DNA of 64,000 nucleotides from Catellatospora coxensis (GCF_016862635.1 NZ_BONI01000007.1:62001-126000); one strand, 5' to 3'. Positions 1-9,410 are shown, numbered from the stretch's first letter. A program made the numbers and translations. Notes: generated by a model from the letters alone, not told the origin.

Positions 1-1677
1 CACGTACCCGACGAGGTTGGAGACCTCGGCCTTGACGTTGGTGGTGATGACGTCTTCCATCACGCCGTCCACGGAGACGTGGGCGAGCTGGACCTTGACG
101 TCCGGTCCGGCGCTGGCCACGACGAGGGTGTCCTCCCGCAGGAAGCCGACGCCGCGCAGTGCGGGCAGGCTCGTGTACAGCTCGCGCGGTTCGCCGATCA
201 CGAACGAGCCCAGCGCGTTCTCCTGCCGCAGCAGCGGGGCGATGGACAGCTTGTTGCCACTCACCAGGGCGATCCGCCGGCCGTCCGGCGCGACGGCGAC
301 AGCGGTGATGGCCCCCTTGACCGAGGAACTGTCGACCTGGACCGCCTTGCGATCCCCGACCTTGACCGCCCACAGGCGACCGTTGCCGAGCACCATCACG
401 ACCTCCGCAGACCGGTCCAGCCAGAAAGGCATGCCGAGGGACGGGTTCTTCAGGTCGCCGAAATCGACCTCGTGCAGCTCGCTGTCGCGACGGCCGACCC
501 ACAGCCCTTCCCGGCCCTTGGCGTCGACGCGCACGAGCGCGAACGCCGCTTCGCGCGCGGCCACACCAGCCGACTTCACCCTGTTGTTGGACTCGGCGGC
601 CAGCGGCAGCTGGCCCTTGTCATCCGGGCTGCTGACACGCCGGAGCACACCGGTGGCACGTTCCACCGCGTACCGGCCCGGCTCCCGGATCTCGCCGGTG
701 CCCGCAGCCCGGTTGGCCGCCAGGAAGTTGCCCGACGTCGGATAGACCCGGGACTCGACCCGCAGCTCCAACTGGCCCTTGGGCAGCAGCGTCCAGTAGA
801 GCTGGGCCGCGAGCGAGTCCCGCACGTCACCCTCGCCCATGTCGGCGATACCGGCGAGGCTGACAACCGTCTTCTGGTCGTCCGTGACGATGTTGTTCAA
901 GCGCCTGGTGCCGCTCGGCAGACCGTTGACCTTTATCGCGGGGGCGAGCCAGGGCGACGGGCCTTTCAGCAGCCAGTCGAGCAGCCGGTTGTCCCGCTGC
1001 TCCAGTGCCTTCGGCACGTAGCGCAGGTCCGGCACCAGCGAGGTGCCGTCCTTGTTCCAGAAGTAGATCGGCACCTGGTCGTAGTACCGCTTCAGACCAT
1101 CCCTCGACAGGAGGAGTTCGCTCGGCAGCCTGGACGGCTGGCCGGTGATGAACAGACCCAGCGAGCCGACCTGCTCCACCTTGAACGTGAGCTTCGTCTG
1201 GCCGCTGCGCGGTTCGATACGGCCGTCGACGGTGAGCACGCCGAGGTAACGGACCTTCACCTCGACGGTGTGCTCAATGGAGTTCTCCGTCGGCTCCTCG
1301 GCCCAGTCGACGAGGGTCAGTTCGCCGTCACCGCTCGGCTTCCAGTCATCGCGCAGGTTCGGAGCCAGGTAGCTGCGCACGACGTTGCTCATGATGTCCT
1401 CGTGGGAGGCGGGCAGGCCGTGATCACCGGCTGCCGACTCGAGGAAGTTCTTGACGAGCTGGCTCGGGTTCGTCACGTTGACGTCGCGCGGCCGCGGACC
1501 CGACTTCCCCGAAGGCGCCTGCCCGGGAGCCGCCGTCGGGCCGGCGCCGTCGCGTACCACGCCGCTGTCGATCCCGATGCCGCAGCCGGCGACGGCGAGC
1601 CCGGCGAACGCCGCCACCAGTACACGCGTCAGCCAGCTCCTACCCGCCGCGCGGGCTCGTCCGGTCCGCTTGCTCAT
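1..1677 (-). CDS. lpqB: Lipoprotein LpqB, partner of the MtrAB two-component system (3' end beyond window)
   Basis: The gene enters from the left edge, so only the first 559 codons are visible. The ATG at 1675-1677 gives a lipoprotein signal peptide: a basic N-terminus, a hydrophobic stretch and the lipobox LAVAGC with Cys32 as the lipidation site. The mature part contains a GerMN-like region, with LpqB-like motifs such as YLGVLTVDGR and VPIYFWN, then the start of a beta-propeller-like C-terminal part. LpqB is known to interact with the extracellular part of MtrB and to modulate MtrA phosphorylation. The order mtrA-mtrB-lpqB on one strand, with a 58-base gap after mtrB, is the conserved actinobacterial arrangement and supports the call. 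Confidence 0.93.
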   Translation of the reverse strand, partial: MSKRTGRARAAGRSWLTRVLVAAFAGLAVAGCGIGIDSGVVRDGAGPTAAPGQAPSGKSGPRPRDVNVTNPSQLVKNFLESAAGDHGLPASHEDIMSNVVRSYLAPNLRDDWKPSGDGELTLVDWAEEPTENSIEHTVEVKVRYLGVLTVDGRIEPRSGQTKLTFKVEQVGSLGLFITGQPSRLPSELLLSRDGLKRYYDQVPIYFWNKDGTSLVPDLRYVPKALEQRDNRLLDWLLKGPSPWLAPAIKVNGLPSGTRRLNNIVTDDQKTVVSLAGIADMGEGDVRDSLAAQLYWTLLPKGQLELRVESRVYPTSGNFLAANRAAGTGEIREPGRYAVERATGVLRRVSSPDDKGQLPLAAESNNRVKSAGVAAREAAFALVRVDAKGREGLWVGRRDSELHEVDFGDLKNPSLGMPFWLDRSAEVVMVLGNGRLWAVKVGDRKAVQVDSSSVKGAITAVAVAPDGRRIALVSGNKLSIAPLLRQENALGSFVIGEPRELYTSLPALRGVGFLREDTLVVASAGPDVKVQLAHVSVDGVMEDVITTNVKAEVSNLVGYV

Positions 1678-1735
1678 GCCCGCTCCTCGTCACGCCGATC
1701 GGCGGCCCCGACCCGCACGACCGGCCTGGCCCGCG

Positions 1736-3532
1736 TCACGCCGACACCCCCGGTTGCTCCACGCGCTGACGCACCACCACCGGCTCGACCGGGATCAGCG
1801 GCAGCGGCGAGCCCGCCAGCCGGCCCCCGGCCCGGACCGGCAGCGTGAGCCGGAACTGAGCGCCGTTGCCCGGCGCGCCCCACGCCTCCAGCCAGCCGCC
1901 GTGCAGCCGGGCGTCCTCCAGGCTGATCGACAGCCCGAGTCCCGTGCCGCCGGTCTGCCGGGCGCGGGACGGGTCGGCCCGCCAGAACCGGTTGAACACC
2001 AGCTTCTCCTCGCCCGGCTTCAGGCCCACCCCGTGGTCCCGCACGGTGACGGCGACCGCACGCGCGTCCATGCCCAGAGTGATCGTCACCGGCTGCCCCT
2101 CGCCGTGGTCGACCGCGTTGCCCACCAGGTTGCGCAGAATCCGCTCCACCCGGCGCGGGTCGATCTCGGCGATGATCGGGGGATCCGGCGAGACCAGCTC
2201 CAGGCTCACCCCGACCCGCTCGGCCACGGATTCCAGCCGCTCGGTCACCCGGCGCACGACGGTGACCAGGTCGGTCGGCTCGGAGTCCAGCATCGCGAAT
2301 CCGGCGTCGAACCGGCTGATCTCCAGCAGGTCGGTGAGCAGCTCCTCGAACCGGTCCAGCTCCGCCTGCAGCAGCTCGGCGCTGCGCGCCGAGGCCGGGT
2401 CGAAGTCCTCGCGCTGGGAGTAGAGCAGGTCGGCGGCCATCCGCACGGTGGTCAGCGGGGTACGCAGCTCGTGGGAGACATCCGAGGTGAACCGCCGCTG
2501 CAGGCGCGACATCTCCTCCAGCCGTACGATCTGGCGCTGCAGGTTGGCCGCCATCTGGTTGAACGCGTCGGCGAGCAGCGCCATCTCGTCCTCGCCCTTG
2601 ACGACCATCCGCTGGTCGAGCAGGCCGGCGGACAGGCGCTGGGCGGTGCGGGCCGCCACCCGTACCGGGCTGACCGTCGCCCGGGTCACCAGTGCGGTGA
2701 CCATGCCGAGCAGCAGCACCAGCGCGACGCCGACGAAACTCACCGTCGACTGGATGTCTCCGGCGACCTCTACCTCGGTGTCCACGGGGAAGAGGTAGTA
2801 GAGCTCGACCGAGCCGCCCGACAGCTTCGGCGCGGGCACCGGGGAGCCGTAGACGAGGTAGGTACGGGTCCTGCCGTGTCCGGTGGCCGCGTCGCCCAGA
2901 TTCGCCGAGACGTACTGGTGGTAGTAGTCAGGGGTGTTCCGGACCGACTCCTTCAGCTCCTGGGTGATCACCTGGCTGAGGTCCGGGCCCTGCGGCCAGG
3001 ACAACCCCTCGCTGCCACCGGGCACGTTCGAGGTGAGCTCCTTGCTGAACTGCATCGATACCACGACGCTGCCCTGGCCGGGGCCCGCCAGGGTGCCCAG
3101 CAGCCCGGTCACCTGGCGCGGCATGTCCGGGCTCTCCGCGCTCGGAATGGTTCCGAGCTGTTCGGTGGCGTCCTGGACACCCTTGAGGAACTGGCTCTCG
3201 GCGTCCTCTTCCGCCCCGCTCAGCAGGCTCTTGGTGCTGCTGTCGGCGATCAGGTAGCCGAAGCCGCCGACCAGCACGCTGGAGCAGAGCAGGGTGATGG
3301 TGACCATGCGCAGCTGCAGCGAGCGCCGCCAGATCCGCCGGGCCTGGCGGACTCCCGGGGCCAGCCGCCGCGCCGCGGGGCGCAGTGCGGGAACCCGGGC
3401 CGTCCGCTTCACCAGCCGCTTGAGCGCCGCATTCGCCTGAGCGGCGCGTCCGGGCACGCCCAAGGGCTGCCCGCCGGCTCCCGCCTCGCGGGGTTCGGGC
3501 AGCTCAACAGGGGTGGGGGTGGGGGTGGTCAC
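1736..3532 (-). CDS. mtrB: Sensor histidine kinase MtrB
   Basis: A 598-residue membrane sensor kinase. A Pro-rich cytoplasmic N-terminus of about 75 residues precedes the first membrane helix (76-96). An extracytoplasmic domain follows, then the second helix (263-285), a HAMP linker, the HisKA domain with the phosphoacceptor in DVSHELRTPL (His354) and a HATPase domain with an N-box (RNLVGNAVDHG) and a glycine-rich lid (GGTGLGLSI). It phosphorylates MtrA and links cell-wall and division status to gene expression in actinobacteria. It begins 12 bases after the mtrA stop, so the two are probably co-transcribed, with lpqB downstream. Confidence 0.95.
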   Translation of the reverse strand: MTTPTPTPVELPEPREAGAGGQPLGVPGRAAQANAALKRLVKRTARVPALRPAARRLAPGVRQARRIWRRSLQLRMVTITLLCSSVLVGGFGYLIADSSTKSLLSGAEEDAESQFLKGVQDATEQLGTIPSAESPDMPRQVTGLLGTLAGPGQGSVVVSMQFSKELTSNVPGGSEGLSWPQGPDLSQVITQELKESVRNTPDYYHQYVSANLGDAATGHGRTRTYLVYGSPVPAPKLSGGSVELYYLFPVDTEVEVAGDIQSTVSFVGVALVLLLGMVTALVTRATVSPVRVAARTAQRLSAGLLDQRMVVKGEDEMALLADAFNQMAANLQRQIVRLEEMSRLQRRFTSDVSHELRTPLTTVRMAADLLYSQREDFDPASARSAELLQAELDRFEELLTDLLEISRFDAGFAMLDSEPTDLVTVVRRVTERLESVAERVGVSLELVSPDPPIIAEIDPRRVERILRNLVGNAVDHGEGQPVTITLGMDARAVAVTVRDHGVGLKPGEEKLVFNRFWRADPSRARQTGGTGLGLSISLEDARLHGGWLEAWGAPGNGAQFRLTLPVRAGGRLAGSPLPLIPVEPVVVRQRVEQPGVSA

Positions 3533-3544
3533 GGTCGGACAAGG

Positions 3545-4234
3545 TTAGCTGGTGCCGGCTTTGTAGCCCACGCCGCGCACGGTCAAGATGATCTCCGGGC
3601 GCTCGGGATCGGGTTCGATCTTGGCGCGGAGCCGCTGCACGTGCACGTTCACCAGGCGGGTGTCCGCCGAGTGGCGGTAGCCCCACACCTGCTCCAGCAG
3701 CACCTCGCGGGTGAACACCTGGCGCGGCTTGCGGGCCAGCGCCACCAGCAGGTCGAACTCCAGCGGGGTCAGCTTCACCTCGGCCCCGTTGCGGGTCACC
3801 GTGTGCGCCGGCACGTCGATGATGATCTGGTTGTCCGGCGGCCCGATGGTCAGCAGCTCGGGCGTGACGTCCTCGCCCCGGCGCAGCCGGGCCCGCACCC
3901 GGGCCACCAGCTCCTTGGGCTTGAACGGCTTGACCACGTAGTCGTCGGCCCCGGACTCCAGGCCCAGCACCACGTCGACGGTGTCGCTCTTGGCGGTCAG
4001 CATCACGATCGGCACGCCGGACTCGGCCCGGATGGCACGGCAGACGTCCAGCCCGCTCATGCCGGGCAGCATCAGGTCCAGCAGCACCACGTCGGGGCGC
4101 GCCTCACGGAACGCGGCCAGGGCCCGCTCGCCGTCGGCGACGAACGCGGGCACGAACCCCTCGCTGCGCAGGACGATGCCGAGCATCTCGGCGAGCGCGG
4201 GATCGTCGTCCACCACCAGGACACGGGCCCTCAT
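3545..4234 (-). CDS. mtrA: Response regulator MtrA (OmpR family)
   Basis: With the ATG at 4234 the protein is 229 residues, close to the usual MtrA length of about 228. Earlier in-frame ATGs up to 4300 add a 22-residue tail with no family match, so I reject them. The receiver domain has the acidic pair VDDDPA, the phosphoacceptor Asp53 in LLDLMLPGM, the Thr of MLTAKSD and the Lys of VKPFKP. The winged-helix effector domain ends in HVQRLRAKIE and VRGVGYKAG, typical of MtrA. It is a DNA-binding regulator of cell-wall, division and osmotic genes. It heads the mtrA-mtrB-lpqB operon and is divergent from the cluster starting at 4476. Confidence 0.96.
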   Translation of the reverse strand: MRARVLVVDDDPALAEMLGIVLRSEGFVPAFVADGERALAAFREARPDVVLLDLMLPGMSGLDVCRAIRAESGVPIVMLTAKSDTVDVVLGLESGADDYVVKPFKPKELVARVRARLRRGEDVTPELLTIGPPDNQIIIDVPAHTVTRNGAEVKLTPLEFDLLVALARKPRQVFTREVLLEQVWGYRHSADTRLVNVHVQRLRAKIEPDPERPEIILTVRGVGYKAGTS

Positions 4235-4475
4235 GCGGTAAACCTCGGCGTCATCGGCTCGCTCATGCCGTCCAATATCCCATCCCACCCGCCGAGACAC
4301 GAACCCGCTTCACCGATCTCGTCCGATCGGCCAGGGTAGGGGCCACGTATGTGGCCACGCCGTGCCAGGATGGCGGCGGCCTCCGCCACCCCCGGAACAT
4401 GGTCCCGTCCCCGCCGCGCTCCCGCGCCGTGCGAGGGACTCCCCCACGGTCCGCCGACACCCCCCGGAGCGACGA
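4235..4475. promoter_or_regulatory. Divergent intergenic region between mtrA and the DUF4129/MoxR cluster
   Basis: These 241 bases separate mtrA (leftward) from the rightward membrane-protein cluster, so promoters for both should lie here. I see no clear -35/-10 pair for the rightward operon and no obvious repeat. The rightward gene is preceded by a GGAG at 4465-4468. Confidence 0.4.
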
Positions 4476-5330
4476 TTGGAACGCGCCGCGCCCTCGGCCG
4501 CGCGCCGGCTGCCGCGTGACGAAGCGCTGCCGCTGCGCCCGCTCACCCTGGGCGAGCTGCTGGACACCGCTTCCGAGCTGGTCCGCCGCCGCGCCGCCGC
4601 GCTGCTGGTCACCGCCGCGGTGCTCGCCCTGCTGGAGCAGGCGGTGCTGGTGCCCGGCCGGCTGAGCCTGGACCTCCGCCTCAGCGAGGGCGTACCCGAC
4701 CTCAGCGGCGGCTACTGGCTGCTGCTGGCGGCCGGTGCGGGCCTGGAGGCTCTGATCATCGCCTGGCTCGGCGCGCCGGCGGGCCGGGCCGCGGTCGCCG
4801 CCGTCACCGGCAGGCCCGTGCCCCGGGCCCCGTGGCGCGACCGGCGGCGGCAGGGCGCGGCGATCGCGCTGGTGGGCCTGGTCGCGGCGGTGCCCGCGGC
4901 GCTCGGGGCGTTCCTCGGCCCGGTGTGGCTGCTCGGGTACCCGCTGTTCGGGCTGGCGGCGGTCGCGGTGACGATCGAGCGGCGCGGGCCGTTCGGCGCG
5001 CTCAAGCGCGGGGCCGGGCTGGCCTTCCGCGGCGGCATGCGCGGGGCCGCGGTCCGGATCATCGGGTACGCCTCCTGGCTGCTCATCCGCTTCGCCTTCT
5101 ACCTCGGCCTGCTGGCCGGGCTGAAATACCTGCCGCTGTCCGCCGAGGCGGCGGAGTGGCTGGTGGTGCCGCTGATCGTCGCGGCCAACACGCTGGCGTA
5201 CGCCAGCCTGGCGGCGCTGGACGCCGCGCTGCTGATCGAGTCGCGGGTCCGGCAGGAGGGCCTCGACCTGTGGCTGACCGGAGCGGCCCGGCACCGCGAG
5301 CCCGGTCCCGAGATGCTGGCGGCCCGCTGA
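4476..5330 (+). CDS. Polytopic membrane protein of the MoxR/DUF58 cluster
   Basis: A hydrophobic protein of about 284 residues. I place the start at the TTG at 4476, which follows GGAG at a good distance and gives LERAAPSAARRLP, then PLTLGELLDTASELVRRR. An in-frame ATG at 4362 would add 38 Pro/Arg-rich residues with no family character. About six hydrophobic segments follow, with a cytoplasmic Arg-rich loop (PWRDRRRQ) between them. The PLTLGELLD opening is common in actinobacterial membrane proteins next to DUF4129 genes. Its stop overlaps the next start (TGATG), so it is translationally coupled. Its function is unknown. The neighbours suggest a role in assembling or regulating an envelope ATPase complex. 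Confidence 0.75.
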   Translation: MERAAPSAARRLPRDEALPLRPLTLGELLDTASELVRRRAAALLVTAAVLALLEQAVLVPGRLSLDLRLSEGVPDLSGGYWLLLAAGAGLEALIIAWLGAPAGRAAVAAVTGRPVPRAPWRDRRRQGAAIALVGLVAAVPAALGAFLGPVWLLGYPLFGLAAVAVTIERRGPFGALKRGAGLAFRGGMRGAAVRIIGYASWLLIRFAFYLGLLAGLKYLPLSAEAAEWLVVPLIVAANTLAYASLAALDAALLIESRVRQEGLDLWLTGAARHREPGPEMLAAR

Positions 5331-5896
5331 TGCGCTGGTGGAACGAAACTGTCGCGGTCTTCGACGACGTCGTCCCGTTCGGGCTGGCGGCGCCGCTGCT
5401 CCTGCTGCTCGCGGCCATCGTCGCGGTGCTGTGGTTCAGCTACCCGGGCTGGCTGCCCAGCCGCTGGCGCATGCGCCGGGCGAAGCGGTCCGACGAGCCG
5501 GTGTCGTACACCGAGCAGGCCGACGACCGGCCCGACCCGGATGAGGACGAGCCCGGGGTGGAGGAGCTGCCCGCGCTCGCGCCGGAGGTCTACCTGTCCC
5601 AGGCCGACCGCTACGCGGCCGAGGGCCGCTGGGCCGAGGCCGTACGCGAGCGCCTGCGGGCCATCGTGCGGGAGCTGGTCGACCGGGGCGTCGTCGAGCA
5701 CGTGCCCGGCTGGACGGTGACGGAGCTGGCGCGCGCCGCCGGCCAGGCCCGCCCCGAGCTGGGGCCCGCCCTGCAGAGCGCGTCCGGCGTCTTCTCCGGC
5801 ATCTGGTACGCCCAGCGCCCGGCGACCGCCGGGGACGACGAGCAGATGCGGGGCCACCTGGCCACCGTGAACGCACTGGTGCGAGGTGGACGATGA
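5330..5896 (+). CDS. DUF4129 domain protein
   Basis: A 188-residue protein starting at the ATG at 5330, which overlaps the previous stop. It has one N-terminal membrane helix (about residues 20-40, AAPLLLLLAAIVAVLWF), an acidic linker (EQADDRPDPDEDEPG) and a C-terminal helical DUF4129 domain. The core of that domain reads YAAEGRWAEAVRERLRAIVRELVDRGVVEHVPGWT, then TELAR and FSGIWYAQRPAT. DUF4129 proteins are usually encoded beside MoxR ATPases and DUF58 proteins. Some are fused to transglutaminase-like domains, but not here. The domain's precise role is not established. The next start lies inside the last codons, again indicating coupling. Confidence 0.85.
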   Translation: MRWWNETVAVFDDVVPFGLAAPLLLLLAAIVAVLWFSYPGWLPSRWRMRRAKRSDEPVSYTEQADDRPDPDEDEPGVEELPALAPEVYLSQADRYAAEGRWAEAVRERLRAIVRELVDRGVVEHVPGWTVTELARAAGQARPELGPALQSASGVFSGIWYAQRPATAGDDEQMRGHLATVNALVRGGR

Positions 5897-7116
5897 CCGC
5901 TCGGGTGCGACGCCGCCGCTGGCGGCTGGTGCTGCCGTTCCTGCCGGTGCTGGCGCTGCTCGGGTTCTCGGTGATCGCGCACGGGATCGAGGAGCCGTCG
6001 CCGTCCGATCCGGCGTACCTGTCGCCGGCCGGCAGCGGCCCCGACGGCGCGGCCGGGCTGGCCGAGCAGCTGCGCGCCCGGGGCGTGACGATCCACCGGG
6101 TCGCCGGCAGCGACGCGGCCCTGGACGCGGTGGAGGCCGCCGGTGGCGACGCGACGCTGTTCGTGCCCACCCCGGGCTACCCGTACCGGGGCCAGCTGAG
6201 CCGGCTGTCCCTGCTGCCCGACCGGACCCGCGTGGTGCTGGTGGAGCCGGACGACAGCGAGACCAGGCAGGCCGTCGACGCGCTCGGCGCGACCCGGCGG
6301 CGCTGGGCGACCGGCGTGACCGGCCGCGGCGCGGGCTGCCGGCTGACCGACGCCGGGCCGGCCGCCGTGGTGCGGACCCGCTACGGGCAGTGGGAGGGAT
6401 CGGACGCCACGGTCGAGAGCTGCTACGGCGGCGCCGTGGTCCGGGTCGTCGAGTACGGCAAGGAGTTCGTGCTCGTCGGCAGCGCCGACCCGTTCCGGTC
6501 GGTCCGGGCCGGTGAGCACGACAACGCCGGGCTCGCGGTGGACCTGCTCAGCGCGAAGAGCACCCTGGTCTGGCTCGACCTGCACGAGCGGGAGGCGGTC
6601 CCGCCGCGGCCGCCGCGGCCGCGAGCCGAGGTGAGCCCCCGGCCGGAAGCCGAGCAGCCGGAGCGGAGCGAGGGACCCAGCCCGTTCCCGGACTGGCTGT
6701 TCTGGGTGGTGGTGACGCTGCTGGCGGCGACGCTGGCGATCGTGCTGGCGCGCGGCCGCCGGCTGGGCCCGCCCGTGCCGGAGGCGCTGCCGGTCGAGGT
6801 GCCGGCCGCCGAGACCGCGGCCGGGCGGGGCCGGCTCTACCGGAAGGTCCGGGCCCGCGGCCCGGCGCTGGAGACGCTCCGGGCGGCCGCCCGGCGCAGG
6901 CTGGCCGTGGCGCTGGGCCTGCCCGCCACGGCGGAACGCGACACCCTGCTGCCGGCGCTGCAGGCGCGCACCGGCGAGCAGCCGCACCGCCTCGGCGAGA
7001 TCCTCTACGGGCCGCCGCCGGAGACGGACGAGCAGCTGCACACCCGCGCCGTGGAGCTGCGGGACCTGGTCGAATACGTGACCGCACGACCTGTCGAAGA
7101 AGGAGAGCACCGGTGA
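5893..7116 (+). CDS. DUF4350 domain membrane protein
   Basis: A 407-residue protein. An N-terminal membrane anchor (about residues 12-30) is followed by an extracytoplasmic domain with SDPAYLSPAGSGPDGAAGLAEQLRARGV, the DUF4350 signature region related to glutamine-amidotransferase-like folds. A Pro/Arg/Glu-rich stretch and a second membrane helix (about 270-290, LFWVVVTLLAATLAIVLA) lead to a cytoplasmic helical tail. The start overlaps the DUF4129 stop, and the stop overlaps the MoxR start. The tight coupling of all these genes suggests one complex. No enzymatic residues are evident. Confidence 0.82.
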   Translation: MTARVRRRRWRLVLPFLPVLALLGFSVIAHGIEEPSPSDPAYLSPAGSGPDGAAGLAEQLRARGVTIHRVAGSDAALDAVEAAGGDATLFVPTPGYPYRGQLSRLSLLPDRTRVVLVEPDDSETRQAVDALGATRRRWATGVTGRGAGCRLTDAGPAAVVRTRYGQWEGSDATVESCYGGAVVRVVEYGKEFVLVGSADPFRSVRAGEHDNAGLAVDLLSAKSTLVWLDLHEREAVPPRPPRPRAEVSPRPEAEQPERSEGPSPFPDWLFWVVVTLLAATLAIVLARGRRLGPPVPEALPVEVPAAETAAGRGRLYRKVRARGPALETLRAAARRRLAVALGLPATAERDTLLPALQARTGEQPHRLGEILYGPPPETDEQLHTRAVELRDLVEYVTARPVEEGEHR

Positions 7117-8090
7117 CCGAGCCGTTGACGACCGAGTACGCCGAACCCGCCCGCGAGGCGCTCGGCCGGCTGCGCGCGGAGGTGGCCAAGGCGGTGGTCG
7201 GCCAGGACGGCGTCGTCGCCGGGCTGGTCATCGCCCTGCTGTGCCGCGGGCACGTGCTGCTGGAGGGCCCGCCCGGGGTCGCCAAGACGCTGCTGGTCCG
7301 CAGCCTCGGCGCGGCCCTGGACCTGGAGATGAAGCGCATCCAGTTCACCCCGGACCTGATGCCCGGTGACGTGACCGGCTCGGTGATCTACGACCCGCGC
7401 AGCGCGGAGTTCCAGTTCCGGCCCGGCCCGGTCTTCACCAACCTGCTGCTCGCCGACGAGATCAACCGGACGCCGCCGAAGACCCAGTCCTCGCTGCTGG
7501 AGGTCATGGAGGAGCGCCAGGTCTCCGCGGACGGGGTGACCCGGGCGCTGCCCGAGCCGTTCCTGGTCGCCGCGACGCAGAACCCGATCGAGCACGAGGG
7601 CACGTACCCGCTGCCCGAGGCGCAGGTGGACCGCTTCCTGCTGAAGCTGACCGTGCCGCTGCCCGCCCGCGACGAGGAGCTGGGGGTGCTGCGCGCGCAT
7701 CACGCCGGCTTCGACCCGCGCGACCTCGGCGCGGTCGGCATCAAGGCGGTCGCGGGCCGGGCGGAGCTGGCCGCGGCCCGGGAGGCGGTCGGCCGGGTCA
7801 CCGTGACCGAGCCGGTGCTGGGATACATCGTGGACGTCTGCCGGGCCACCCGGGCCACCCCGTCGGTCGAGCTGGGCGCCTCGCCCCGTGGCGCGACGTC
7901 GCTGCTGGCCACCGCCAAGGCCTGGGCCTGGCTGGGCGGGCGCGACCACGTGACCCCGGACGACGTGAAGGTGATGGCCCGGCCCACGCTGCGGCACCGG
8001 CTGCGGCTGACGCCCGAGGCGGAGCTGGAGGGGGTCACCGCCGAGTCGGTCCTCGACGCCGTGCTCGCCTCCGTGCCCACCCCGCGGTAG
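7113..8090 (+). CDS. MoxR-family AAA+ ATPase
   Basis: A 325-residue AAA+ ATPase starting at the GTG at 7113. Walker A is GPPGVAKT and Walker B is LLADEINR, followed by PPKTQSSLLEVMEERQVS and the sensor-1 segment FLVAATQNPIEHEGTYPLPEAQVDRFLLK, all diagnostic of MoxR proteins. A C-terminal helical lid ends at LRLTPEAELEGVTAESVLDAVL. MoxR ATPases act as chaperone-like remodellers, typically with a DUF58/VWA-like partner, which is the next gene here. It sits in the middle of the coupled cluster between DUF4350 and DUF58 and is probably cytoplasmic, acting at the membrane. Confidence 0.94.
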   Translation: MTEPLTTEYAEPAREALGRLRAEVAKAVVGQDGVVAGLVIALLCRGHVLLEGPPGVAKTLLVRSLGAALDLEMKRIQFTPDLMPGDVTGSVIYDPRSAEFQFRPGPVFTNLLLADEINRTPPKTQSSLLEVMEERQVSADGVTRALPEPFLVAATQNPIEHEGTYPLPEAQVDRFLLKLTVPLPARDEELGVLRAHHAGFDPRDLGAVGIKAVAGRAELAAAREAVGRVTVTEPVLGYIVDVCRATRATPSVELGASPRGATSLLATAKAWAWLGGRDHVTPDDVKVMARPTLRHRLRLTPEAELEGVTAESVLDAVLASVPTPR

Positions 8091-8096
8091 GGCGAC

Positions 8097-9410
8097 GTGC
8101 CCACCGCCCGTGCCGCCCTGCTGGCCGCGCTGTGCGCGCCGATCGTCGGCGTGCTGTCGGCGCTGTACGGCGTCCCGCCGTGGGCGCTGTCCGGCGTGCT
8201 GCTGGCGCTCGTCGCGGCCGCCGTGCTCGCCGACTGGGCGCTGGCCGCCGACCCGCGCCGGATCACCGTGCGGCGGGAGACCCCGGGCGCGGTGGTGCGG
8301 CTCGGCGAGGAGGTCGCCGCCGCGCTGACCGTGGCCAACCGCAGCGGCGTCGACGCGCGGCTGCTCGTGCGCGACGCCTGGGTGCCCTCGGCCGGGGCCG
8401 CGCCGTACGCCCACCCGCTGGCGCTGGCCGCAGGCGAGGCGGCGACGCTGACCACGACGCTGACCCCCACCCGGCGCGGCGACCGCTCCGCCGAGCAGGT
8501 CATCGTGCGCAGCCACGGCCCGCTCGGGCTGGCCGTGCGCCAGAGCGGCCACCGGCCGCCGTGGACGCTGCGCGTGCTGCCCCGCTTCACCTCCCGCAAG
8601 CACCTGCCGGAGAAGCTGGCCCGGCTGCGCACCGTCGAGGGCGCGACCGCGATCCGGGGCCGCGGCCAGGGCACCGAGTTCGACGTGCTCCGCGAGTACG
8701 TGCCCGGCGACGACGTGCGCTCGATCGACTGGCGGGCCACCGCCCGGCGGCGCGACGTCATGGTGCGCACCTGGCGGCCCGAGCGCTCCCGGCGCATCGT
8801 GTGCGTGCTGGACACCGGCCGCACCAGCGCGGTCCGGGTCGGCGACGAACCCCGGCTCGACGCCGCGATGGACGCCGCGCTGCTGCTGGCCGCCGTGGCG
8901 CAGGAGGCCGGCGACCAGGTCGACCTCATCGCGGCCGACCACCGGGTACGCGCGGTGGTGGCCGGCTCGCACGGCCGCGCCACCCTGCCCCGCCTGATCA
9001 ACGCGGTGGCCCCGCTGCACCCCGCGATGGTGGAGACCGACTTCGAGCTGATCACCAGCGAGGTGCTGCGCCGGGAGCGCAAGCGCTCGCTGGTGGTGGT
9101 GTTCACCGCGCTGGAGCCCGGAGCACTCGGCGAGGGGCTGCTGCCGGTGCTCCCGCGGCTGGCCGCGCGGCACAAGGTGCTCATCGCCGCGGTGCACGAC
9201 CCGGCCCTGAACGCGCTGGCCGCCACCCCGCTGCACGGCGCGAACGAGGTCTACGCCGCCGCGGCCGGCACCCGGGCGCTGGCCGAGCGGGAGAAGCTCA
9301 GCGGTGCCCTGGCCAGGTACGGCGTGGAGGTGCTGGACTTCCCGGCGGACACGTTCGCCGGCCAGGTCACCGACGTCTACCTCGCTTTGAAGGCCACCGG
9401 CAGGCTCTGA
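8097..9410 (+). CDS. DUF58 protein, partner of the MoxR ATPase
   Basis: A 437-residue protein starting at the GTG at 8097, six bases after the MoxR stop. Two N-terminal membrane helices (residues about 5-45) are followed by a beta-rich region and the DUF58 core, GRGQGTEFDVLREYVPGDDVRSIDWRATARR. A VWA-like fold follows, with LDTGRTSAV in place of a canonical MIDAS. DUF58 proteins are the common partners of MoxR ATPases. The last 34 bases overlap, tail to tail, the SpoIIM-like gene on the opposite strand. This is the last gene of the rightward coupled set. Confidence 0.9.
   Translation: MPTARAALLAALCAPIVGVLSALYGVPPWALSGVLLALVAAAVLADWALAADPRRITVRRETPGAVVRLGEEVAAALTVANRSGVDARLLVRDAWVPSAGAAPYAHPLALAAGEAATLTTTLTPTRRGDRSAEQVIVRSHGPLGLAVRQSGHRPPWTLRVLPRFTSRKHLPEKLARLRTVEGATAIRGRGQGTEFDVLREYVPGDDVRSIDWRATARRRDVMVRTWRPERSRRIVCVLDTGRTSAVRVGDEPRLDAAMDAALLLAAVAQEAGDQVDLIAADHRVRAVVAGSHGRATLPRLINAVAPLHPAMVETDFELITSEVLRRERKRSLVVVFTALEPGALGEGLLPVLPRLAARHKVLIAAVHDPALNALAATPLHGANEVYAAAAGTRALAEREKLSGALARYGVEVLDFPADTFAGQVTDVYLALKATGRL

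Noticed and set aside
1451-4339. Very long open frames opposite mtrB, mtrA and many other genes
   Set aside because: They are GC-driven shadow frames, rich in Arg, Gln, His and Pro, with no domains. They lie wholly across well-supported genes.
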